DNA of 64,000 bases from Crossaster papposus (Eukaryota; Echinodermata; Asteroidea; Velatida; Solasteridae), in NCBI GenBank assembly GCA_037893245.1, contig JBAIAA010000437.1:806001-870000 (forward strand), given 5' to 3'. Position numbers and translations under genes: made by a program. Positions 54,931-64,000 of the stretch are shown piece after piece (positions within the stretch are counted from its first letter, which is position 1; each line of letters opens with the position of its first letter). The notes beneath the pieces are model-generated. The model saw nothing but the letters and a program-made list of their open reading frames with translations, was not told the DNA's origin and did not search any database.

Positions 54931-55267
54931 AGTGTAAGTGTGTAAACATCAACATAGGTGTTTGTTTTAGGAATTATGTAAGGAGTCGTATTTAGGGGAA
55001 TTTCAGGGATTCGGTGTTATAAACACTCTAAACATTCTGGGTATCACTGTACGGAATTATTACGTAACAAACTTTCCCGTTCTTGATAATCTTAAATTGT
55101 ATTTCACGTCCTTTTTTTTCTTGGAATTTGCATTAATTGACATGATATGTGGCGAGAAGGTTGTGATCTTGTTATCTTTTGTATAACTGGGCGTGATGAA
55201 AAATGCTAGTACACCCATGAAAGCATCGATGAATTGTGGTATACCCAGAAAAATATGGGACCGACAG

Positions 55268-55302
<35 letters not shown>

Positions 55303-55410
55303 AGTCCTCCATACCTATACACTATAGACTACTGTTACCTAACGCACCCCTCCCCCCCCCCCCCTAAAACCCTAAACATAATTTCTGATAAACCACAACA
55401 TTCCGCAGGC
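54931..55410. repeat. C-tract repeat, otherwise unrecognised
   Basis: C homopolymers lie at about 55270-55301 and 55350-55364. The part around 55302-55370 is the inverted counterpart of 31441-31510. 54931-55200 shows nothing recognisable. Confidence 0.55.
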
Positions 55411-57073
55411 ACAATGATCACCACAAAGAAGTGGGTGAGGGGGGGGGGGGGGTCTCTTCGTCCTATATCTTGCTTTATATATGTACATTATGTATAGTAG
55501 AGGTTTGGGGAATTATGCAAAAGAATATGTAGAGATGTTTTTAAGCTTTATGTATATTGTGTATAGTGGAGATTTGGGGAATTATGCAAAAGGATATGTA
55601 GAGATGTTTTACTTTCTTTTTTAAACAATAGGTTTCTTGTTGATGTGCATTTTTACGATATAATAGAAGATTATGTGACAAATGAATGGGGTCTTGAGTG
55701 TTGCTTTAAGTACCTTCATCAGTTATTATCGAGGTGTCGCAATTTTGTTTAATAATAATTTTGAGTACAAGATTCACAATGTCAAGAAGGATGATGGTAA
55801 TTTGTGGATCCTTGATATTGAAATTGGTGATTTTCGGTTAACATCATTTGAGCCGCTTTTTTATAATCACGTTTTTGATCTTCTTTCTGGTTCGAATAAT
55901 ACTCATGCAATTCTTTGTGGGGATGGAAATTTTCATTTTAGAAGTGAATTTAGATTTGATAAACTATTTGCCTGTTAATAATCCTTTGTCCAGATATAGA
56001 GTGCTTCAGTTGTGTAATGATTTATATTTAGTTGGTGCATGGATAATCCACAACATGATACTCTTAAACAGTAAAGATTAATTCGTTTCTTAATTATGGC
56101 TGAACTTAATACCAAGTTAGTCAGCTGCGATATTATAGCCCGGTTTAGGTCCGACCTATAACCGGGGTGTCGCACTTATACCTTTGAGTACAAGATTCAC
56201 AATGTCAAGAAGGATGATAATGTTAATTTGTGGGTCCTTGATATTGAAATTGGTGATTTTCGGATAACATTAATCAATTTTAATTTAAGCCGCTTTTATA
56301 TAATCAAGTTTTTGATCTTCCTTCTGGTTTGAATAAAACTCGTGCGATTCTTTGTGGGGATTGAAATTTGATTTTAGAAGTAAATTTAGATTAGATAAAC
56401 TATTTGCCTGTTAATAACTCTTTGTCCAGATATAGAGTGCTTCAGTTGTGTAATAATTTATATTTAGTCATATATGAGTCCTATATGGTAGCCGGTAATA
56501 GGCTCATTGAGTTGAGTCGTAAGCCCGTGCACCTGAATGCTTGGTCACATACACCACGCAACTTGTTTTTGGTTCTTATCCCCTCACCGCCAAATGCAAC
56601 TGTACGTTCTATCCAATTTTTCTCGATTCCTCATATATACCCTTTGAGAAAAAAAGTAATAATCATAATAAATAAATTAACAGAGAACCAGTTGAAAACG
56701 AATGCTTTTCTCAGCCTCCATGATCATAAAACTCTGGACAGGTCAGTTAAACGATATTTACTATAAAATCCACCTCCCAAATTCACACATTTCTGACAAT
56801 TACCAATGGTGTATTTAACCTTGCATTTTTTTTGCAAAATTGGCCCTTTCAAAAAAAGAAGACTTTTTGAGAAATTAAAACACTGTAAGAGGTTAGTCTT
56901 ATATTTTAATTACAATTGACCCTTTCAGTACCAAGGCATATTTTGACACTATGTTTAGGTTACAACAGTAATTACATGATATGACCAGTTAGTGACTAAG
57001 TACTTGTTGCCAAGTTTTAGTGTATAGCGCCCTCGCAAGGCAAAGTAATGAAAGGCCACTCTTCTTTAAAGAC
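55411..57073 (+). repeat. 1,663-bp tandem unit 1
   Basis: This starts ACAATGATCACCACAAAGAA and ends ...TTCTTTAAAGAC. It contains two diverged pieces of an L1-type LINE endonuclease. One is 55730-56075 (GDFRLTSFEPL in one frame, NNPLSRYRVLQLCNDLYLV in the next). The other is about 56170-56480. Then comes an unassigned ORF at 56404-56766 and the first part of the 400-bp dispersed repeat. It is more diverged than units 2 and 3. Confidence 0.85.
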
Positions 57074-58736
57074 ACAGTGATCACCACAAAGAAGGGGGGG
57101 GGGGGGTCTCTTCGTCCCATGTCTTGCTTTATATATGTACATTATGTATAGTAGAGGTTTGGGGAATTATGCAAAAGAATATGTAGAGATGTTTTTAAGA
57201 TTTATATAAATATGTATATTGTGTATAGTAGAGGTTTGGGGAATTATGCAAAAGGTATGTAGAGATGTTTTACTTTCTTTTTTAAACAAGAGGTTTCTTG
57301 TTGATGTGCATTTTTACGAGATAATAGAAGATTATGTGACAAATGAATGGGGTCTTGAGTGTTACTTTAAGTCCCTTTGTTAGTTATTATCGAGGTGTCG
57401 CAATTTTGTTTAATAATAATTTTGAGTACAAGATTCACAATGTCAAGAAGGACTGATGGTAATTTGTGGATCCTTGATATTGAAATTGGTGATTTTCGGT
57501 TAACATAATTTGAGCCGCTTTTTTATAATCACGTTTTTGATCTTCTTTCTGGTTCGAATAATACTCATGCAATTCTTTGTGGGGATGGAAATTTTCATTT
57601 TAGAAGTGAATTTAGATTTGATAAACTATTTGCCTTTTAATAATCCTTTGTCCAGATATAGAGTGCTTCAGTTGTGTAATGATTTATATTTAGTTGGTGC
57701 ATGGATAATCCACAACATGATACTCTTAAACAGTAAAGATTAATTCGTTTCTTAATTATGGCTGAACTTAATACCAAGTTATTCAGCTGCGATATTATAG
57801 CCCGGTTATAGGTCCGACCTATAACCGGGGTGTCGCACTTATACCTTTGAGTACAAGATTCACAATGTCAAGAAGGATGATAATGTTAATTTGTGGGTCC
57901 TTGATATTGAAATTGGTGATTTTCGGATAACATTAATCAATTTTAATTTAAGCCGCTTTTATATAATCAAGTTTTTGATCTTCCTTCTGGTTTGAATAAA
58001 ACTCGTGCGATTCTTTGTGGGGATTGAAATTTGATTTTAGAAGTAAATTTAGATTAGATAAACTATTTGCCTGTTAATAACTCTTTGTCCAGATATAGAG
58101 TGCTTCAGTTGTGTAATAATTTATATTTAGTCATATATGAGTCCTATATGGTAGCCGGTGATAGGCTCATTGAGTTGAGTCGTAAGCCCGTGCACCTGAA
58201 TGCTTGGTCACATACACCACGCAACTTGTTTTTGGTTCTTATCCCCTCACCGCCAAATGCAACTGTACGTTCTATCCAATTTTTCTCGATTTCTCATATA
58301 TACCCTTTGAGAAAAAAAGTAATAATCATAATAAATAAATTAACAGAGAACCAGTTGAAAACGAATGCTTTTCACAGCCTCCATGATCATACAACTTTGG
58401 ACAGGTCAGTTAAACGATATTTACTATAAAATCCACCTTCCAAATTCACACATTTCTGACAATTACCAATGGTGTATTTAACCTTGCATTTTTTTTGCAA
58501 AATTGGCCCTTTCAAAAAAAGAAGACTTTTTGAGAAATTAAAACACTGTAAGAGGTTAGTCTTATATTTTAATTACAATTGACCCTTTCAGTACCAAGGC
58601 ATATTTTGACACTATGTTTAGGTTACAACAGTAATTACATGATATGACCAGTTAGTGACTAAGTACTTGTTGCCAAGTTTTAGTGTATAGCGCCCTCGCA
58701 AGGCAAAGTAATGAAAGGCCACTCTTCTTTAAAGAC
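57074..58736 (+). repeat. 1,663-bp tandem unit 2
   Basis: Same content as unit 1. It carries a perfect 13-bp-arm palindrome at 57801-57829 (CCCGGTTATAGGT on the left, 3-base loop). It is almost identical to unit 3. Confidence 0.9.
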
Positions 58737-60388
58737 ACAGTGATCACCACAAAGAAGGGGGGGGGGGGGGTCTCTTCGTCCCATGTCTTGCTTTATATAT
58801 GTACATTATGTATAGTAGAGGTTTGGGGAATTATGCAAAAGAATATGTAGAGATGTTTTTAAGATTTATATAAATATGTATATTGTGTATAGTAGAGGTT
58901 TGGGGAATTATGCAAAAGGTATGTAGAGATGTTTTACTTTTTTTTTTAAACAAGAGGTTTCTTGTTGATGTGCATTTTTACGAGATAATAGAAGATTATG
59001 TGACAAATGAATGGGGTCTTGAGTGTTACTTTAAGTCCCTTTGTTAGTTATTATCGAGGTGTCGCAATTTTGTTTAATAATAATTTTGAGTACAAGATTC
59101 ACAATGTCAAGAAGGACTGATGGTAATTTGTGGATCCTTGATATTGAAATTGGTGATTTTCGGTTAACATAATTTGAGCCGCTTTTTTATAATCACGTTT
59201 TTGATCTTCTTTCTGGTTCGAATAATACTCATGCAATTCTTTGTGGGGATGGAAATTTTCATTTTAGAAGTGAATTTAGATTTGATAAACTATTTGCCTT
59301 TTAATAATCCTTTGTCCAGATATAGAGTGCTTCAGTTGTGTAATGATTTATATTTAGTTGGTGCATGGATAATCCACAACATGATACTCTTAAACAGTAA
59401 AGATTAATTCGTTTCTTAATTATGGCTGAACTTAATACCAAGTTATTCAGCTGCGATATTATAGCCCGGTTATAGGTCCGACCTATAACCGGGGTGTCGC
59501 ACTTATACCTTTGAGTACAAGATTCACAATGTCAAGAAGGATGATAATGTTAATTTGTGGGTCCTTGATATTGAAATTGGTGATTTTCGGATAACATTAA
59601 TCAATTTTAATTTAAGCCGCTTTTATATAATCAAGTTTTTGATCTTCCTTCTGGTTTGAATAAAACTCGTGCGATTCTTTGTGGGGATTGAAATTTGATT
59701 TTAGAAGTAAATTTAGATTAGATAAACTATTTGCCTGTTAATAACTCTTTGTCCAGATATAGAGTGCTTCAGTTGTGTAATAATTTATATTTAGTCATAT
59801 ATGAGTCCTATATGGTAGCCGGTGATAGGCTCATTGAGTTGAGTCGTAAGCCCGTGCACCTGAATGCTTGGTCACATACACCACGCAACTTGTTTTTGGT
59901 TCTTATCCCCTCACCGCCAAATGCAACTGTACGTTCTATCCAATTTTTCTCGATTTCTCATATATACCCTTTGAGAAAAAAAGTAATAATCATAATAAAT
60001 AAATTAACAGAGAACCAGTTGAAAACGAATGCTTTTCACAGCCTCCATGATCATACAACTTTGGACAGGTCAGTTAAACGATATTTACTATAAAATCCAC
60101 CTTCCAAATTCACACATTTCTGACAATTACCAATGGTGTATTTAACCTTGCATTTTTTTGCAAAATTGGCCCTTTCAAAAAAGGAAGACTTTTTGAGAAA
60201 TTAAAACACTGTAAGAGGTTAGTCTTATATTTTAATTACAATTGACCCTTTCAGTACCAAGGCATATTTGGTCACTATGCTTAGGTTACAACAGTAATTA
60301 CATGATAGTTACCAAGTACTTTTTGCCAAGTTTTAGTGTATAGCGCCCTCGCAAGGCAAAGTAATGAAAGGCCACTCTTCTTTAAAGT
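58737..60388 (+). repeat. 1,663-bp tandem unit 3
   Basis: Same content. The palindrome lies at 59465-59493. After the CTTTAAAG at its right end the sequence continues into the rest of the 400-bp dispersed repeat instead of a fourth unit, which defines the duplication breakpoint. Confidence 0.9.
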
Positions 60389-60645
60389 GGTGTTGAATTA
60401 AAATGGATTGACAGTAGCCCAAAAGCAATGAATATTAGATTAATTAAAACAACAATATTGGCACGTGAGAAAAAAAAATTTGGAAGGGTAGGAAAGAATT
60501 CTATATCTCACCCCCACTTGTTTGCCCTTCATATGAGTTGACAACTACCAAGAAGTGTAAAGGAACACTAATTTAGGAGTGAGACAATTTCAAGTTTTTC
60601 CTTGAAAATACTTGGATTTTATTCAAAATGAAGGAAATCCGGACA
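60246..60645 (+). repeat. 400-bp dispersed repeat, copy 2
   Basis: Full-length partner of 1372-1772. Its first ~145 bp form the end of tandem unit 3. Confidence 0.75.
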
Positions 60646-60680
60646 AGTATCCCTAACTTAAGGTTCATCTGTGAATTTTT

Positions 60681-61842
60681 TTAAAAGAAGCTAATTTCAA
60701 CTGATTTGGGTAGGTATGGATATGGACAACTACACAAAAAAAGAAGGAGGGATAGGGGTTGGGGAATTTTTTTTATTAGAGGTCAAAGGTCATTGACCCC
60801 TGCCTAAATCCCTAAAAATTATATTTCAGCAACAAAATATGGTTGATGATCTTGGTGTCAAAATGCACAGAATTACAATAGAAGATGACATCAAATAATT
60901 ATTGACCCTTGTGACCAAATCCTGACCTCCGAAAATGAGGTCAAAGGTCACAAAACAATTTTATTACTAAAATGTCATATTTATAGCAACAAAATATGGT
61001 ATATAGATGATCTTGGTGTCAAAATGCACAGGATTATGAAAGAAGATGACATAGAATAACTACTGACCCTTAGAAAAGAGGTCAAAGTTCAAAAATAGAC
61101 GTATTATTAAAATGTCATATTAGTAAAATAACAGGAAAATTACCATGAACAAAAACAAATCTAAGAGGCTAATTTCAACTTATTGTGGCGGGTATGGGGG
61201 TTATTATTTATTCCAAGAGCAAAGAAGGAGGGGGAAATTCCCTTTCTTTGACCCTGCACTAAAACATTATAAATTGTATCTCAGCAGCAGTATGTTTTTC
61301 ATAGGCCTAGATGATCTTGGTGTCCAAATGCACAGATTATTATACTAGGAGACAAACACAATATGAAATGGATTCTTCACCACCAAAATACGAGGTTAAA
61401 GGTCAAAATGAGCAATTGGGCGTTATGAGCATTTTGACACCAAGATCATACAAGTACCATATGTTGTTGCCGATATACAATTTATAGTGTTTTAGTCCAG
61501 GGTCAATGACCCTTGACCTCTGCTCTTCGAATAAATAATAACTCCCATACCCGCCACGCAAGTTGAAATATGACATTTTAGTAATAACATTGTTTTTTGA
61601 CCTTTGACCTCATTTCCGGAGGTCAGGATTCGGAGTCATCTTCTTTTGTAATTTTGTGCATTTTGACACCAAGATTATCTATATACCATATTTTGTTGCT
61701 GAAATATAATTTGTAGTGATTTAGGCAGGGGTCAATGACCTTTGACCTCTAATAAAACAAATTCCCCAACCCCCATCCCTCCTTTTTTTTGTAGTTGTCC
61801 ATACCCATACCCACCAAAATCAGTTGAAACTAGCTTCTTTAA
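60681..61842. mobile_element. Foldback palindrome rich in DR1 motifs
   Basis: AAGAAGCTAATTTCAACTGA at 60686 faces TCAGTTGAAACTAGCTTCTT at 61820, and the arms (~550 bp) stay similar inward. Each arm contains direct repeats of AGGTCA spaced by one base (AGGTCAAAGGTCA at 60780-60792 and 60938-60950; inverted at 61598-61610 and 61736-61748; degenerate at 61079, 61393 and 61507). The left arm also has an internal ~180-bp tandem repeat. It is non-coding. Confidence 0.8.
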
Positions 61843-62578
61843 CTCTTTGCACTCAGCCCCGCGCTACATCTGACTTATAAGTCCCTTAAAAGCTCATGGG
61901 GGTCCAAATATTTCCCCAAAATATAGCCCTATTTGTAAGCTTTCCAATGATAGATAATTATATGGGATTTGTACACTGTAAATGATATTTGTATATACAA
62001 ACTAGCAACACGTACAAAATCTTCGAAAACAGGCCTGAGTTTAAAGGGTTAAACAAAATATTACAGATTGGCTCACTATATGGCTAATTTAGGGTTCCTA
62101 GCCTGGCGAAGATATAGTTGAACGGTAGTTTACTTTAAACAGTTGAAAAATCGTTGGTCATGCTCACTGGTTAGCAAGGTTAAAATACGATTATTGTGTA
62201 ACGTTAGAGCATCGTTTGCTGAATGTAATGATGGTCGATAGTTGTACTAGTTGATTAAACAAGGTTAAGGCATCATTTCAAGTAGGTTAAAAAGGTTTTA
62301 GTTGAACAGCGGTTATATAAAGAAACACAGAGTAAAGCAGGGTAATGAAACACTTAACAGGACAACCTAATATTCACAGAGAAGCATCACGAGATACCAT
62401 GCACCTTTTCCCTGTGTAAGTTTCATTATTATATGCATGTTTAATTAATGATAGTTTTGCTTTGAACATAATGTCGATTTTTCGGTATTTTAATGTTGAC
62501 AGATTGCTATTGTGAAAACATGCCAAGTATAGATTGGTCACATTGCACGATATTTGTATTCTGCAAAAGCCGCAGTAT
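61843..62578. other. No recognisable gene
   Basis: Nothing recognised apart from short frames. Confidence 0.5.
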
Positions 62579-62867
62579 TGTAGCGTCCGTGCCGGTTGGC
62601 CGGTAGGGGGCGCTGGAGCGATTTCACGGTGGTCGGATCGCCCTGGTGGCTCCTGCTTGTGCGCTCCGGAAACCCGTCCCCAGATCGCGCATACGCCGAA
62701 CCAGTTCAGACCAGTTCTAGGTGCCGCGTTATATAGTATGAGCTTCACGACTTGTTTTGTAGGCAAGAGTACACAATAAACGGCAGAGAATCACGGAAAT
62801 CACGGAACACTTGTCTCAGGATTCCTTCTTGTGTATTGTGTCGACCCCAGGAACAATCTACGTTACA
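62579..62867 (+). mobile_element. Solo LTR
   Basis: 289 bp starting TGTAGCGTCC and ending CTACGTTACA, with GTAT duplicated on both sides (62575-62578 and 62868-62871). It contains a TATA-like TTATATAG at about 62729 and AATAAA at 62774-62779, in the order expected of an LTR. No second LTR or internal region is adjacent. The family is unknown and it is not the LTR of the 15-27 kb Gypsy element. Confidence 0.75.
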
Positions 62868-62952
62868 GTATCATTAGCCAGGTTTATTGATTTTTAAACC
62901 CATATTGCACAATTTGGCAATGTCCTTATTTGTGTAAATGTATAATTTCCAG

Positions 62953-63138
62953 GTTCTCCCTTTGGTGGAGTTACAGTTACAGTTTATTCTGCCAGACACT
63001 GAGGAAAGGGTTTATACGAGTACTCGGATCCCCAACGGTGACGGCGAGGAACACCCTCCGAGGAAAGTCATTCTACGGGCCCCATCGGTACATCGGCAAC
63101 GCCCCAGCGATTCGCGTCCAATGCATATGCATGTACCC
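62953..63138 (+). CDS. Candidate orphan exon
   Basis: A 186-bp stretch, phase 0 to 0, between a good acceptor (ATTTCCAG, 62945-62952) and a possible donor (GTAAAG at 63139). It is richer in G+C than its surroundings and open in frame, encoding LVELQLQFILPDTEERVY and RIPNGDGEEHPPRKVIL. No domain is recognised and no partner exon was found in the window. It may be an exon of a downstream gene or a chance frame. Confidence 0.25.
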
Positions 63139-64000
63139 GTAAAGTTGACACATTATAGACATTACAAACAAGTACATGTACAAAAATTGGCAGATTTTAG
63201 TTGTAATATCGTAATGTAAGCAAATCACTCTTAAATAGCACTAATTAGTCGATTGATTTGTGGTTGTGCCAATTAGTGCCCCATGGGATACTTGATGTGT
63301 TCCCTGGACGACGGGGTTTCTGTGGTTTGGTTTTTCCTTATGATTTTGTTTTGATAACTCAAACATCGGACACTCAAATAAAGTGAGGTTGAAGAACAGT
63401 TTTGTTGGACAATGGCTTCGAGTGTTCTCTGTTCTTTTATTTAGTTTTAATTAATTCAACTCTGACTAGGTGGGTTTCTGTATAGTACGACTAAATTACA
63501 TATACTGATGGCAAGCTTAATATACAAATTAAGAAATACATAAATATAAAATAGCCACCAATGACTTTGACAATCTTCTAAAATTATGATGTACAAAGAA
63601 AATGTCTTCACAAGGCTTTGTCAATTACCCAGGCCAATAATAATATGCAGTCAAAAAGTACGTAAATAATACACGCTTCTTTAGGTTGCAGGCAATAAAT
63701 ACCATGCCAATCGACTGCGTCACCCGTTTTAATCGCTGCCTGAAGCGTATACCAATTAAACGGGTATCATTCTTGCAGATAGCGCAATACAGATATGTAC
63801 GTATATTGGAAAAGCACGAAAATTAAGTGCGTCTTTTCATGGTGAGTCAAAACAATATTTAAACCATATTTATGTCATGTTATTTACCCAATAATAGGTA
63901 AGGTTTTTTACGTCAAAATACATTGCTTCTATAAACAGCATTCCAATTTGTATTCATTATTTTGTACATACCAGATTTAATAGTGTCGGACTTGTTGTGT
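63139..64000. other. No recognisable gene
   Basis: AT-rich sequence with no recognised repeat or coding signal. Confidence 0.5.

Noticed and set aside
55411-60388. Tandem repeats as a CRISPR array or gene family
   Set aside because: The unit is 1.66 kb, built from LINE fragments with broken frames, and the genome is eukaryotic.

Overview
This is repeat-dense DNA from an animal genome with exons and introns. It holds one convincing host gene, on the plus strand: the 3' part of a receptor tyrosine kinase (RTK). Thirteen exons between 31751 and 54258 encode a fibronectin type III domain, one transmembrane helix, a short juxtamembrane region and a complete kinase domain. All splice sites agree in phase and the reading frame ends at a stop that overlaps an AATAAA signal. 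The invertebrate-type RTK, the CR1/L2-like LINEs, the DIRS and piggyBac elements and the TTAGGG-type repeats together suggest a marine invertebrate, perhaps a non-vertebrate deuterostome such as a lancelet or hemichordate. That assignment is an inference and is not secure.

Nearly everything upstream of 31751, and most intron sequence, is mobile-element debris, often nested. Positions 1-6.4 kb hold a decayed piggyBac transposase and CpG-rich terminal-inverted-repeat (TIR) elements, one of which contains a copy of itself in inverted orientation. Positions 7.6-12.8 kb hold a minus-strand DIRS-like tyrosine-recombinase retrotransposon with inverted terminal repeats and an internal complementary region. 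A 1.24-kb foldback follows at 13.4-14.65 kb. Positions 15.4-27.2 kb are a Gypsy LTR retrotransposon whose 5' LTR is split by a 4-kb CR1/L2-like LINE and whose 3' LTR is split by a palindrome with telomere-like repeats. Positions 27.4-31.2 kb are a DIRS gag fragment carrying a PIF/Harbinger transposon inside another TIR element.

The first RTK intron in the window (32.0-42.3 kb) contains a LINE fragment, half a foldback and a second DIRS element. That DIRS element is interrupted by another self-nested TIR element and by another LINE. The later RTK introns carry small TIR elements, hairpins and a piggyBac end.

Downstream of the RTK (54.3-64 kb) are a telomere-motif repeat, long C/G homopolymers, a three-copy tandem array with a 1,663-bp unit built from L1-type endonuclease fragments, a 1.16-kb palindrome rich in nuclear-receptor DR1 half-sites, a solo LTR with a 4-bp target duplication, and one possible orphan exon.

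No rRNA, intact tRNA, CRISPR array or prokaryotic-style operon was seen. The observations most worth following are the RTK's substituted beta3 lysine, the two independent self-nested inverted elements, the DR1-rich palindrome, and the telomere-like repeats that travel inside dispersed elements.
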